In this document: positions 46,901-56,541 of the stretch, one piece after another
Numbering within the stretch: position 1 is the stretch's first letter
How the letters are laid out: every line of letters begins with the position of its first letter
The notes under the pieces: model-generated
Databases searched by the model: none
Seen by the model: the letters and a program-made list of their open reading frames with translations, nothing else
What the model was told of the DNA's origin: nothing
Source of the DNA: Cranoglanis bouderius
Taxonomy: Eukaryota > Chordata > Actinopteri > Siluriformes > Cranoglanididae
Assembly (NCBI GenBank): GCA_023630585.1
Contig: CM042544.1
Location: 12,363,756 to 12,427,755, forward strand
Direction: 5' to 3'
Length of the DNA stretch: 64,000 nt
Position numbers and translations under genes: made by a program

Positions 46901-47085
46901 ATTTGTGCCTGCAAACAGAAACACTGTGGCCAGGTGGAAAAGCCATCAAACTCATCGGGGGGATAAACAAACGTCCATTGGGGAAAAAAAATTGAATTGT
47001 TTGCAGGCATTTTAACTGTGGCGTGGCGTGGCATGGCGTGGTGTGGCATGGCGCGGCGTGCCCTTACTTTTCCCGCTGCATCCAT
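43657..47085 (-). CDS. Gag-like protein with capsid, C6H2 zinc finger and tandem arrays
   Basis: 1,142 codons beginning MDAAGKVRAR. Residues about 36-145 form a gypsy-type capsid region (FPQWTFVYPPDEFDGFSTWP, LEDPKPDEEQWVRFLLSRLV). Residues 167-213 are a C6H2 zinc finger with ligands C167, C172, C180, C183, C194, C198, H206 and H210, matching the METAP1 N-terminal finger in spacing and in the CPTC and FCSQxCFKGSW motifs. Residues 218-529 are twelve 26-residue repeats (QQETQQEVFSAELQLEVN-type). A Pro/Val-rich region with 12-residue repeats follows, then a short hydrophobic segment near 735-748 (GLISGWVLALLL). Further arrays are of SSVPSPVS, RSRATPRSRPSI-type and SPRP units. The last 87 residues are read from the polypurine tract into the 3' LTR and are probably not selected. 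There is no protease or polymerase. The start codon is the first ATG after the 5' LTR and is shared with the older relative (MDAAGK). Confidence 0.9.
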   Translation of the reverse strand: MDAAGKVRARRAMPHHAMPRHATVKMPANNSIFFPQWTFVYPPDEFDGFSTWPQCFCLQAQIYFLSLEDPKPDEEQWVRFLLSRLVGSARQWAELHLASGSMKFKTVLGFVDLLVQVFGSPDFQPDLRTFLGKDRLGDRPNRSFLEYYGGKRANVAACSSDPQNQECSTEGCTRPAVLQCPTCRNQGLRSSFFCSQNCFKGSWRVHKRLHQRAPSGLQQETKQEVFSAELQLEVNQATSSPELQQETKQEVFSAELQLEVNQATSSPELQQETQQEVFSAELQLEVNQATSSPELQQETQQEVFSAELQLEVNLATSSPELQQETQQEVFSAELQLEVNLATSSPELQQETQQEVFSAELQLEVNQATSSPELQQETQQEVFSAELQLEVNLATSSPELQQETQQEVFSAELQLEVNLATSSPELQQETQQEVFSAELQLEVNQATSSPELQQETQQEVFSAELQLEVNQATSSPELQQETQQEVSPAELQLEVNMATSSPELQQETQQEVSPAELQLEVNQVTSSPKQPPANREETSPGLLVSEVLEETSTPSPCPDITPALNPVLTLVPSLVPTPVPNPVLSPAPNPVLDPVPSPVPTLVPDPVPSPVPTLVPDPVPSPVPTLVPDPVPSPVPTLVPDPVPSPVPTPVPDPVPSPVPTPVPDPVLSPAPNPGPTPVLNPAPNPVLSPAPNPVLTLAPNPVPTPVLNPAPSPAPSPVLNPVPSPISNHFPSPVFDFYEGYMGLISGWVLALLLSAEGVFTPSSTHNPAHSSVPSPVSSSVPSPVSSSVPSPVSSSVPSPVSSSVPSPVSSTISNPTHSTISSSVSYPTHSTISNPGAEAGSRQSTRSRAARRSGSSTRSRAARRSGSSTRSRAARRSGSSTRSRATPRPGSSTRSRATPRPRPSIRSRATPRSRPSIRSRATPRSRPSIRSRATPRSRPSIRSRATPRSRPSIRSRATPRSRPSIRSRATPRSRPSMSPRPSPCPSPRPSPRPSPRPSPRPSPRHDPVDSGCGTLNCTSLGSRGADVLILPRGPGPPQRTKLAALREPRLKGGALLCSLSRSEWSSLLPHSSSIQKDSRFVYLGHVRFCYCLASCLCPRLLISYWFSMLCDYHFQVPLISCMFSVCLKSPVFFHSGRIISL
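44069..44150 (-). repeat. Coding minisatellite, 12-bp unit
   Basis: About six to seven copies of GAGGACTTGGAC on the plus strand, encoding a Ser-Pro-Arg-Pro series on the minus strand. Confidence 0.9.
44150..44565 (-). repeat. Coding minisatellite, 36-bp unit
   Basis: Eleven or so units built around GCGCGTGACCTGATGCTCGG. Six are nearly identical and the rest fall in a second subtype (GACCCGGATCTCCGAGCT). They encode Arg/Ser-rich 12-residue repeats. Confidence 0.9.
44660..44775 (-). repeat. Coding minisatellite, 24-bp unit
   Basis: About five units of GACAGGGCTGGGGACGGAGG plus AG, encoding SSVPSPVS repeats. Confidence 0.9.
45083..45312 (-). repeat. Coding minisatellite, 36-bp unit (Pro/Val)
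   Basis: Six near-identical units (GGAACCGGACTGGGAACAGG and so on) encoding PVPSPVPTLVPD-type repeats. Looser related repeats extend from about 44900 to 45420. Confidence 0.9.
45499..46434 (-). repeat. Coding minisatellite, 78-bp unit x12
   Basis: Twelve units in direct tandem, 936 bp in total, encoding the 26-residue repeat QQETQQEVFSAELQLEVNxA and so on. Units differ by a few bases only (Q/L/M after EVN; K or Q after ET; FSAE or SPAE). The two units farthest from the finger carry SPAE, the form also seen in the older relative at 57400-57600. Confidence 0.95.
46447..46587 (-). other. METAP1-type C6H2 zinc finger domain
   Basis: 47 codons with the ligand pattern C-x4-C-x7-C-x2-C-x10-C-x3-C-x7-H-x3-H. 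All eight ligands are present, along with LQCPTC and FFCSQNCFKGSWRVHKRLH. In METAP1 this finger is thought to help the enzyme associate with the ribosome. Here it sits between a gypsy capsid and a repeat array. It has no intron. Gypsy Gag proteins usually carry a CCHC knuckle, which is absent here. Confidence 0.9.
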
Positions 47086-47103
47086 CTTTTAGGCGGATTA
47101 TTC

Positions 47104-47975
47104 TGTTACGATGTCAGGAGAAGGCTGGACACAGTTGCGGTGAAAAGCTTCGACACTTTATTCAGCATACATATGAAAAGGAAACAGGGCAAACAACAGG
47201 TTTTTAGAAGGCTTCGAGTCTTCGCTGGATATAGAAGCAGAGCTTGTACACACTCTCAAAAGTATTAGCGCTAGCAGTACAAAAAACACACACTAAACCA
47301 CGGAAGGAAAAAACGAACAAAAACAGCATCCAGCAATGAACCTTCACAACAAAAGAGTGGTAATAACAAAAGGTGTGCAAACTACTAGCGCTAACAGAAA
47401 ATCAAACACTTGTGCAAGTAACCCTATCACAGAGATGTGTAAAATAGGAAGAGGGCTAGAGCGGAAATCGGAATCCAGGGTACTTAGCTGAATGTCAAAT
47501 GCCGTGAACATCAGTCCAGAGTTTAATCGCTCGGCACAGTGAGATTCGGGAGGAAACGGACATTCGACATAAGGAAGTGGTTTGAGAACCACAAACACGG
47601 AGCTTCGGACATCTAAATTAGAACAACGGAATCAAGAACTACGGAAATCGGAATCCGCGCTACGGAACTAGAAACATTTCTATACTTCAAAGTGAAACTC
47701 CATTAAACTGAACTACAAACTAATAATCCGCCCCGAGTGGAAGAAAACAGGGCTTTTTAAACACACAGAAAACATACATGAAATCAAAGGCACCTGGAAA
47801 TGATAATCACATAACATGGAGAACCAATACGAAATAAGGAGGCGGGGACAGAGACATGACGCAAGACAATAACAAAAGCGCACATGGCCGAGGTAAACAA
47901 AACGAGAGTCCTTCTGAATGGAGCTGGAATGCGGAAGTAAGCTACTCCATTCGCTGCGAGAGAGGGAACATAACA
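47104..47975 (-). repeat. 5' LTR (872 bp)
   Basis: On the minus strand it begins TGTTATGTTCCC at 47975 and ends CGTAACA at 47104. A TATA-like TTTAAAAAG is at 47761-47753, about 215 nt from its start, and a polyadenylation signal AATAAA is at 47162-47157. It is flanked by AACAC at 47976-47980. The 84-codon frame at 47344-47598 also exists in the other LTR and is probably fortuitous. Confidence 0.95.
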
Positions 47976-47980
47976 AACAC
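47976..47980. repeat. Target-site duplication, right (AACAC)
   Basis: Matches 43043-43047 exactly. Confidence 0.9.
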
Positions 47981-48110
47981 CAAATAAAAACATTTGTTTT
48001 ATTCGTTTTTTTTTCTCTCATTTATAACAAACGTATTCTTGAATAACAAATAAAATGTTGTATTATGTTTTTGATGAATAGTTCTTGGTAGTCTTAATTA
48101 CATGCCTCTC

Positions 48111-48113
<3 letters not shown>

Positions 48114-48152
<39 letters not shown>

Positions 48153-48163
48153 TGTGTGTGTGT
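48114..48163. repeat. (GT)n microsatellite
   Basis: A GT run with one CTGT interruption. Confidence 0.9.
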
Positions 48164-48179
48164 GATTGAGTGCATATGT

Positions 48180-48315
48180 TTATGTTTATGTTTATGGTGC
48201 CCTTTAATGGCGTCCCATTCAGGGTGTATCCCCTCCTTATACAAAGGGTTCCTGGGATAGGCTCCTGATACACTGTGACCCTGACTAGGATAATGCAGTT
48301 AATGAAAATGAATGA
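48180..48315 (+). repeat. SINE 3' part
   Basis: GCGTCCCATTCAGGGTGTAT, GGGATAGGCTCCTGATACAC and GTGACCCTGACTAGGATAAT, the distal part of the same SINE-type repeat as 34435-34770, ending in AATGAATGAA. Confidence 0.75.
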
Positions 48316-49292
48316 AAGAATAAATTAATTTATTCTTGGTACTGGGTACAAACTTTTGGACCCTAAAGTACATATCTAATGGGATTTGGTATTATGTTTT
48401 TCATTTTTAAAATAACCTTTAAAAAAAGTAAAGATAGAAAGTAAAGCTGGGATAGGAACCTATCCCCAAAACGCTGCATTTTCAAAACCAAATCGTCTAA
48501 TCATCAAATCTAAATGCATGTAAATACAATCGACAATCTTTATTCTCAACCAAAGTTCCTTCAGCATTCTTTTAAATCCAATGTCTTCATGTATCACAAT
48601 ATTACTAATTTAAATAACGTAAAAATCTAGCACTGCCTCTGTTAGAGGCACTCGACTCGACCCATGATATCCTGCATGCTACTCATGATATCAAGCTATC
48701 TATCTAGTCCTAATCTATAGTATTCATCAGCAATTTTCTCACTCGAATCAATAGCCATGTCCTAATCCACTGTTTTCTGTACAACAAGAAAACAAGTTCT
48801 TCTATGAAGAACAAGTATTCATAGCTTTATCACTTCTTTTTGAACAAGAGCTCAGCATTTAAGCAGGAAAGCAATACCAACAATGACAAGAACAACAAAA
48901 GTCAGCAGTACAAAGCATTCATGCGAAAGCATGTAATATGTTTTGTAGATGCTTACACACAAAGCTCCAATTCTGGTGTACACTTAAATCTCTTAAAGGT
49001 CCCCTTGAGAATATGCAGCACCACAACTACTTGTTTAGATTTCACTTCACATCAAATTGACACTGAGTAATTTCTGAGGTGATATAACATGCTACTCTGC
49101 TTCCTAAAACAACTTCCTGGATGTCATTGTAAAAAGTTTCCTGTGCAAGTCGCTTCCAAAAATGCTTTTTCAGTCCTAACCGTGCACTCAGAGATAATTA
49201 CAAAATTGGCTTCTTGCTACCATGATGACGCACTGAGCTGTTTATTAGTCTTAAGATGGAGTCGTGAATCTTTTTTAATGTCACTCTATACC
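48316..49292. other. Intronic DNA, no gene seen
   Basis: About 1 kb without recognised features. Confidence 0.5.
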
Positions 49293-49400
49293 AGGGGTGT
49301 CCAAACCTTTTTCAAAGGGGGCCAGATTAAACCTCATCAAAATACCAGAGGGCCAGTCACCAAAATATTAATTTAAAGCTCCAGTATAGTGAATTTAATT
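49293..49400 (+). mobile_element. hAT-type terminal fragment
   Basis: CAGGGGTGTCCAAACCTTTT followed by a GGGGGCCAGATTAAA block is a typical hAT terminal sequence. The rest of the element is not evident. Confidence 0.5.
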
Positions 49401-49679
49401 TACTGGAACAACAGCAGCAGGGTATCAGCTGTAGCTGTGACAAGCAAGATAATATCCATAAATTTGTGCCACTTTGGCTAATGACTCCAGAATTCATGAA
49501 AGGTTTTCCATGCTTAGTGATTGGAAGCATCACCACTAATTAGCTCTAGCAAGTTTCTGTGTCCCGTTTGCCCTGGTGAAAAGTTCCTTCTGCCGGGATA
49601 GCTTCCTGCTGATTCAGTTTCTCTGCCCTTTCATCCTCAGAATATTTTCGGCAAAACCAATGATTTGTTTCATAATGTC

Positions 49680-49810
49680 TCCATCCATCCATTTTCTGTA
49701 CCGCTTATCCTACACAAGGTCGCAGGGAAGCCTGGAGCCTATCCCAGGGGACTCGAGGTGGAGGACACCCTGGATGGGGTGCCAACACATTGGACTGGGG
49801 CAGGAAACTG
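49680..49810 (-). repeat. SINE fragment (inverted)
   Basis: ATCCATCCATTTTCTGTACC, CGCTTATCCTACACAAGGTC and GGAGCCTATCCCAGGGGACT are the inverse of the tail of the 34435-34770 SINE type. Confidence 0.75.
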
Positions 49811-50082
49811 GAGTCCCCAGAGGAACCCCCGAAGAGTCTACCAAGAGCACCATGCATCTCATTGACATTTCAATCTTTAAAGTCCTCCAGAATAGATCTA
49901 TAATCAATAACTAATTACATATCTCCCCCCCCCACCCCAGCTCCCCACCACCCAACCCCAACCCCCCACCCACTCCCGTTGTGTCCCTCACACCAGATGG
50001 TGACAAATGTCCTTAGATTTCAAAAAGTTTTTTTCTAATCTTCCATGCAACCAGGTCTTTCATACACATACACACATGCATT

Positions 50083-50087
<5 letters not shown>
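49811..50087. other. C-rich stretch, no gene seen
   Basis: C-rich low-complexity sequence at 49923-49976. Confidence 0.6.

Positions 50088-50134
<47 letters not shown>
50088..50134. repeat. (AC)n microsatellite
   Basis: A perfect AC run. Confidence 0.95.
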
Positions 50135-50137
<3 letters not shown>

Positions 50138-50580
50138 CCTCCCTCCAGGAGTGTGCTGGCAGAGTCTGAGTCAAAGCCAGGAAGAGAGACTCATCACCAC
50201 AGAGACACGCACAGGAGGAACTCCGGCTTCCAACTACGCACACTTATGTACTCCCTCACACACATACACACACCTTTGACAGCTCTCTCTAATATGACAC
50301 ATAATAAAACCAGTCTTCGATTATGCTTAGTGTGTGCATGTTTGAATTCTGATCGAGTTCAGCAAAGCACAGTGAGGAGAAACAGAAAGAAAGACAGGGA
50401 AAGGGAGGATAAAAGATGAGGTTACAGCAAGACCACCAGAATGAGTGAAAGAGCCATGCTAGAGGGAGGAAGGAAAACAGTGTTTGTTGGTTGGGTGGTG
50501 GCGGTATGGGACCGCAAGATGAATGGCCAAAGAGAGGTCATTTCCTAGAAACATCAAAGTAATTTAGTAGTACATTCGTT
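50135..50580. other. Intronic DNA, no gene seen
   Basis: No recognised feature. Confidence 0.5.
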
Positions 50581-50760
50581 CATTCAACTTCAGTAACTGT
50601 TTTATGCTTGGTGAAGGCTGCGGCCTATATATTGGCCTGTGAATAATGGGTGCGAAGCAGGAATACACTCCAGATAAGACAGCAGCCTACTGCAGGACAC
50701 CATGCACACACACATTCAAACACGCATTCACACCTAAGGGCAATCCCTGGGTCTGTGGAG
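50581..50760 (-). repeat. SINE fragment (inverted)
   Basis: TTCAGTAACTGTTTTATGCT, then GGTGCGAAGCAGGAATACAC and CAGGACACCATGCACACACA: the inverse of a common fish SINE body. Confidence 0.6.
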
Positions 50761-51231
50761 CATCACTGTAGAAAATGACATTTTAGCAAGAAAAAAAAAT
50801 ATCCCGAATATAGTCGAAGCTATCTAGTAATTCCTAATATACGATTCTAGACATTTGTGCTAATTTCAATCTTATATACTGAAAATAAGCAAAAGTATCT
50901 ATAAAACATTTCAAGCTATTTCAAGCTGCTCTGCAAAAAATGAATTTCAAGAAAGTAAAAAAAGCTTTGTTTCTGGGAAATTAGTCTTATTTTTTGTGCA
51001 AAAAGAAAAACAATCTTGTCAAACATGTTTTGCATTAGAAAAGTAATCTCATTTTAAGAAAATGTATCTAACTTTGTCTTCATAAGGTATTCCAGCTAAT
51101 ATTGAGCAAGATTTAACCAGTAACAAGCTACAACAATGGTTTGCATAATATACTAGCAGAGGAACAAGATGGTTTTCCGTATTTTAAGACTAAGACCACT
51201 TGCACACTTCAATGTTTCAATGAAGCAGCTG

Positions 51232-52426
51232 TGTCATGGTTATGCTGAAATCCACACTGAACTACATTACCCATCAGCCCCAGCATGTCACATGACCATG
51301 TCACATGTCCCAATGATCACTCACACCTGTTCTGTGTTACCCCTAATAAGCACTCCTATATACTCTGTCATTTTCTATAGCTTTTCAGCATTTAATTGCC
51401 AAGCTTTTGTTGTCTTGTTCATGTGTTATCATGTGTCCTATAGCTGGGGCCTTTACCATGAAGCCGGTTTAGGTGGCTAGCCGGGTAAGCTTCAGTTTAG
51501 TTTGTGCCAATCCTGGGTTTTAGGTGCCATGAAAGTGGCACGCAACTAATTCAACTTTTCAGCGCAAACTGTAAGAAGAGCACTTTGCAGAGAATGAGTT
51601 TTTAAGGATCGACAAAATCCCCTGGATTTCCCTGATACTTACTTGCATGGAAGTTCTCGATTTTCCGCAGCTGGAATCTCATGTTTTTGTTAACATCTTG
51701 AGCCGCACTTTAATAATCTGACACACTGAAGCTTTTACTGTACCGGAGACTGTATGTGTTGCTTTGCGGTTCTTTGCAAGTGGTACATATTTGCAAGCGG
51801 TGGCTTTATTCCTGTCCTAATATTTTCACAAATTGATACGTTTTAAATATTTTTAATTAAAAAATTTATATTTATGTTAAGTGAAATTACATGAAATATG
51901 TCGGTGGTTATAAGTCTTCAATCTGTTTATTCTCATTGTGAGCCTATAAAAGTAAACTTGCGCATTTACAATCAATGAGCTTCGGCAGCCGAAACCGTGT
52001 TGCTTTTTGTGGTTAGTGTAGATTTGAATTCCTTATATTTCCCCATAATAATTTCTTGCTCTTCAACCGGAAGTATGCGGGTTTTTTTTACCCATGTTGC
52101 CCGCTATTGGCTGTTCAGTGCTGACGTCATGCTTTTATGTGCACGCACTCATGGACTAATCATAGCTTAAGGCTAAAAGCCTGAGTTGACAGAGAAAGTT
52201 GATAACCAGCCTCATGGTACTAATAAAGTCTGATTTGGATTGTTTTGGTTTTTTCAATTTGAGACTAATCCCATAACCCTGAGTTTGTTCAACTACCTTC
52301 ATGGTGCAGGCCCCCGCTCTCATAGCCTGCATGGTTTTGCCTTGTGACCATTGTTCCGTTTATGGTTCTTATTTTCACAGTTTTGGTTGTTTTGCACTTT
52401 ATTCAATAAAAATCTGATCCCTGACA
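51232..52426 (+). mobile_element. Solo LTR, split by a MITE
   Basis: Starts TGTCATGGTTATGC and ends CTGACA, with the polyadenylation signal AATAAA at 52405-52410. Removal of 51446-52314 would give an LTR of about 330 bp. I found no perfect target duplication, so the exact edges are uncertain. Confidence 0.55.
51446..52314. mobile_element. MITE inside the solo LTR
   Basis: The inverted ends are GGGGCCTTTACCATGAAG and the inverse of CTTCATGGTGCAGGCCCC. The flanks TCCTATAG and TCTCATAG could be a degraded 8-bp duplication, pointing to hAT. There is no transposase. Confidence 0.65.
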
Positions 52427-52837
52427 CTATGAGTTTTTGTTTTTTTTTCCCCCCCTGTTTCAATAAAAATGCTGAAAATAACAATGCTTCTGGTGCCTTA
52501 ATTTAAGATAGTCACTTATTTTTATTATGTTTAAAGAAATTGTCTTATTGTAAGCTTTTTTTTAATCTTCTAATTATTAATCTTGGATTAAGGGATAAAT
52601 TCTTAGTCAGCTCAATCAAGAGGCCAAAATACTAATTTTAAGTATATCTTGAATAACTGAGTTTTCATTGCTTTTAATAAGCACAACTTGCTTAAATTTT
52701 GACATTTTTGTCTAGTTTTATGATCCAATAGCTCTTTTTTTTTAATGACTAGATATTTATGCGATTTTCAAGAATTCTTATCGTGTCAGTTTTGCTTACC
52801 CCATTGGCCGATGAATTTTTTTTAAAATTTTTTTTTT

Positions 52838-53765
52838 TAAGTACATCTGGGTGACTAGGAACATGAAACTGTTCAACCATGACAGGGGTATAAATGAAGG
52901 TAACGCATAGGCCAAATTCCCTTAGTCATTCATAACAATGGGTAAGACCAAGGAATATAGCTATGATGTGCAGCAAAAGGTTGTTGAGCTTCACAAAATG
53001 GGAAGTGGCTATAAGAAAATAGCACAAGCATTGAAAATGCCCATTTCTACCATCAGGGCATTAATTGAGCAGTTCCAGTCAACTGGAAATATTATGAATT
53101 GGACATGTGTCTATATTGTCTCAACGCACTGTGAAGAGGATGGTTCGAGTGGCCAAAAAATATCCAAGGATCACAGCTGGAGAATTGCAGAATTTAGTTA
53201 CATCTTGTGGCCAGAAATTCTCAAAACTACAATCCAGCACAGTGAAATTCTTTTTTCTTTGCATATCAAAGCTTGTTAGGAAGTTGGGGTCAGAGTGCAG
53301 GGTCAGCCATGATACGGCACCTCTGGAGCAGAGAGGGTTAAGGGCCTTGCTCAAGGGCCCAACAGTGGCAGCTTGGCAGTGGTGGGGCTTGAACTTTTTG
53401 GCAATAAATACCAGAGGTGGTTTTGGTGCACACAGAGAGGTAGCCATATGGAAAAGTACCTCATGCCCACGGTTAAATATGGTGGTGACTCTTTAATGTT
53501 TTGGGGCTGTTTTTCTGCCAAACGGAGGTAGCACAAAGTATTGACTAAAAGGGTGCCAATAATTGTTGCACACCTATATATAACAAAGATATATTTTTAG
53601 ATAAATCTGTGTTGTGTTTACAACTGTTTGATATCCATGAGAGCAGATTATTTTTGTGAATTTTTTGAACAAAATACCAAAAGGTTAAACAATAAAGACA
53701 AAATTTTTCACAACCTTCTTTGCTCATATTTACCAAGATTGCCAATATTAGTGGAGGGCTCTGTA
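52838..53765 (+). mobile_element. Tc1-like relic (family F) with SINE insert
   Basis: An ATG at 52938 opens a Tc1 N-terminus (MGKTKEYSYDVQQKVVELHK, then an HTH block KKIAQALKMPISTIRALI). Frames shift near 53090. The catalytic part reappears only as KYGGDSLMFWGCFSAK near 53475-53520. The right end matches the 7524-8434 family (GCCAATATTAGTGGAGGGC). A SINE piece sits at about 53240-53400. Confidence 0.75.
53240..53400 (-). repeat. SINE fragment inside the Tc1 relic
   Basis: CAGTGAAATTCTTTTTTCTT, GTTAGGAAGTTGGGGTCAGA, GGGTTAAGGGCCTTGCTCAA and CAACAGTGGCAGCTTGGCAG are the body of a common fish SINE in inverse orientation. The tRNA-like head is cut off after GGGGCTTGAAC. Confidence 0.65.
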
Positions 53766-54069
53766 CTGTAGATAAATTTCACTATATTCAAGATCTTTTC
53801 ACTTGCTTAGATGTCGTTTTTTGCAGTGATGCACTACTTCAATGACACCTAAGGTTTGTCACATATATTGTTAGCTGTAGTTTTTTTATGCTATATATTA
53901 GAAAGTGATGCTCTATATCCAATCCCCAGCTTTTAGTGGTTCCTAGTTTCCAGCCGAATTTCCCATGTTGCCCAGTTTTGTGTGTTCTCTAAGTATCACT
54001 GATTACTAGATTGCAGGAATCCCAGTTTTTTATATTTGCTTTTTCATATTTCTGCCCCCTCTCCCCCTC

Positions 54070-54076
<7 letters not shown>

Positions 54077-54125
<49 letters not shown>

Positions 54126-54128
54126 ACA
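54077..54128. repeat. (AC)n microsatellite
   Basis: An AC run with one AAAC interruption. Confidence 0.95.
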
Positions 54129-54829
54129 CCCTGCCTCCATGGCTGTACATCATTCTCTTGTGTTTGTGTAATTTGTCTTTGAATATATATTTTAACTTCA
54201 CTGTTTTAGAAATCCCATATGAAATTTAAATCTAACTGAATGGTTTTGCTTCAGTTTACAAACTGTTGATATGCTCATTCATATTTTGTATCTTTCACAG
54301 TTTATTCATTCAAACAGTAACACTTGGATGCACAAGGATACACACAGGGCCAGATGTACTAAAAATAATCCTTGCATGTAAATGAAACTGTTGATTAAGC
54401 CTAAACAGTTTAAACACAGTGTAAAAGGCAACATGCAAAGTGCATTTCTTTCCTTCATCCATATGCATATGAGGGAGGACGGTGCAAAAAGTGGGATGTC
54501 AGCACAAAAAAATGTAGCTGATTACATATTCTGTTCAATTGACTAAAGTTTAGTGGCAATCAGGTATAAATCTTTGACAGACAAGTTGCTTGGAGCAGTA
54601 TAGCCTGTGTTGTACAGACTTGTGCTGCTTTTGAGCACATTACATTAAATTCCTAAGGTATATTTAGATATACACAGATATTAATAAGCCCTGTATGTTG
54701 CTGTATGAAGGTGTTGAATGAATTTTTCTATTCTATATTTCTATATTACATATTTATGACAACATATATAATAATTGCATATCACAGACACAACATACAT
54801 ACATCATTTATCACACGCTTGTGTGTCAG
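54129..54829. other. Intronic DNA, no gene seen
   Basis: No recognised feature. Confidence 0.5.
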
Positions 54830-55260
54830 TTTCAACACACTAAACAGGACTATTGTGACACCACCAATATTCTAAATGTTAAACAAAGCCACTGTCATGA
54901 AAAATACATTTCCATTATTAATAATTTATACAACACTGTTTATTCTGTACACAGCAGTCTTTTCATTAGAATAAACCCAACTGGGGATTTTAATCAGCTG
55001 TAATGCCCTCCACACCATGTCCTTCTGACACAGCTGTCCTCATGTAAAAAGAACTTAACACATTTATTTCTTACTGAATCTGCAGTCCTGAGTTTTTTGA
55101 CAGCTCTGTGGTTGACAACTTCTATCATTTCACGGCGGCTTTTAAACAGGAATTTGTGCCTCATGCAGAGTACATTTGTTAGGTGGTCCCAGGCACAATT
55201 TGCATGATTAGTTAGAGTAAATTAATTATTAATTTCAAGAGGCACTGGAAGAACAGATTG
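54830..55260 (+). repeat. Dispersed repeat family R4, copy 2
   Basis: The partner of 42430-42880 (see there): ACTAAACAGGACTATTGTGA, AGAATAAACCCAACTGGGGA, GCGGCTTTTAAACAGGAATT. Confidence 0.6.
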
Positions 55261-55269
55261 TGGCTGCAT

Positions 55270-55545
55270 CAAACTGTGTTTTGCACTACATCTCACTGTA
55301 TGGACAATACTTTTTTCCAATTACTTTTTTCTCATCCATATTCCATGAAATTCCAAGAATTTTCTTAATTCTTTTTATAATTTTATCTAATCTCATTTTG
55401 TCACACCTTAACCGTTCCAATCTATCCAATTATCATCCAATTTCTGTCATGCCTCTTCTAAGAAAGTTGTCAACAACTTTTCTTTTATAAGACGTACCAA
55501 GCATGCTTATTTTCAGTCAGGTTTAGAAGCACCAAAGTACAGATC
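55270..55545 (+). pseudogene. LINE reverse transcriptase fragment (5' part)
   Basis: Contains SNLSNYHPISVMPLLRKLST, matching the early fingers motif of LINE reverse transcriptases (NYRPISxLPxLSK). Interrupted at about 55550 by Tc1-derived sequence. Confidence 0.6.
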
Positions 55546-55550
55546 ACCTA

Positions 55551-55868
55551 CAATGCCCTCCACTAACATTGGCACCCTTGGTAAATATGCGCAAAGAAGG
55601 CTGTGAAAAATTGTCTTTACTGTTTACCCATTTGATCTTTTGTTCAAAAATTTCACAAAAATACTCTGCTCTCATGGATATCAAACAATTCCAAACAAAA
55701 CAGAGGTTTATCCAAAAAAATAAAAAATCTTTGTTAAATATACGTGTGCCACAATTATTGGCACCCTTTTAGTCAATACTTTGTGCTACCTCCCTTTGCC
55801 AAGACAACAGCTCTGAGTCTTCTCCTATAATGCCCGATGAGGTTGGAGAATACATGGCAAGGGATCTG
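55551..55868 (-). mobile_element. Tc1-like terminal fragment (family F)
   Basis: Very close to the left part of 7524-8434: ATGCCCTCCACTAACATTGG through GGTTGGAGAATACATGGCAA then GGGATCTG. It breaks off inside the transposase 3' end, so only one end of the element remains. Confidence 0.85.
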
Positions 55869-55869
55869 T

Positions 55870-56160
55870 ACAGAGATTCTTAACAACCTAAAAAAAGATT
55901 ATTATTAATCGCTTCTTTATATTCAGCCCCATGGATGTGTAATTCACAAAACATAATGTTGCCTGTATATGCTGACGATACACAATTATATTTGTTTGGC
56001 TGATTCAGCTGCACAGCTACACGACAAGGCAAAAGACAGAAAAAATTGGATGAATAGAAACTTCCTTCTTTAAATTCTAACAAAACAGAAATGCTGATGT
56101 TGGGTACTTGGAGTGTTTTATGTCAATCAGTGCTTCAGTCAATGTCTATGCTCTAAGGAA
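55870..56160 (+). pseudogene. LINE reverse transcriptase fragment (catalytic part)
   Basis: Encodes PVYADDTQLYLFG (the catalytic YADD box) near 55961-55995, then LNSNKTEMLMLGTW near 56070-56110. The frame is broken by stops. It probably belongs to the same LINE copy as 55270-55545, disrupted by Tc1 sequence. Confidence 0.75.
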
Positions 56161-56541
56161 ACCATCTATGATATGGACCTATTTTAGCATAGACAGATTA
56201 GTGATGAAGTAAACTGTGTTTTAATTGGGTTATTCCAACAAATTTCAATCTTTTTTAAATTAAAAAAATTAAAATAGTTAACAATTTCAAGCTGGCATTT
56301 TTGTAGTCAAGCATTTTTTGGCTATATCTCAAATATCATTCTACTGAGCATATAGGGCTGTATTCAGAGTTGGCAACTTTAGTTCAAAAGATATGATAAT
56401 ATTTATATGTGGAATGTTCATCATATCCAGAGTTAATTTGTACAGGTACTTAAATTGAGTTCTGGCCAGACCATACAGAATATTGAAATCACCTGCATGT
56501 AGATAAAGCCTCTGTGTCAGAGATTTCCCCAAGTGCCGGAG
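56161..56541. other. Intronic DNA, no gene seen
   Basis: No recognised feature. Confidence 0.5.

Larger units (their letters stand above)
43048..47975 (-). mobile_element. Gag-only LTR retrotransposon carrying a METAP1-like zinc finger
   Basis: A complete 4,928-bp element: two 872-bp LTRs, AACAC target duplications on both sides, a polypurine tract, and one 1,142-codon frame. There is no reverse transcriptase, RNase H, integrase or protease anywhere inside, so it must be mobilised by a partner element. The capsid part is Ty3/gypsy-like. The near-identity of the LTRs marks a very recent insertion. No standard primer-binding site starting TGG follows the 5' LTR; only 18 bp separate the LTR from the start codon. 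It lies in the large kcnn3 intron between the S2 exon and the S3-S4 exon, in the same orientation as the gene. Confidence 0.95.
50764..53828. mobile_element. Composite DNA element, outer shell of a nest
   Basis: The left end CACTGTAGAAAATGACATTT then TAGCAAG matches the inverse of the right end (CACTGCAAAAAACGACATCT then AAGCAAG). The match continues through GAATATAGT. The family is a non-autonomous, probably hAT-like fish element. Its interior (50764-51225, 52427-52835, 53766-53828) has been opened by a solo LTR, which itself contains another element, and by a Tc1 copy. Confidence 0.6.
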
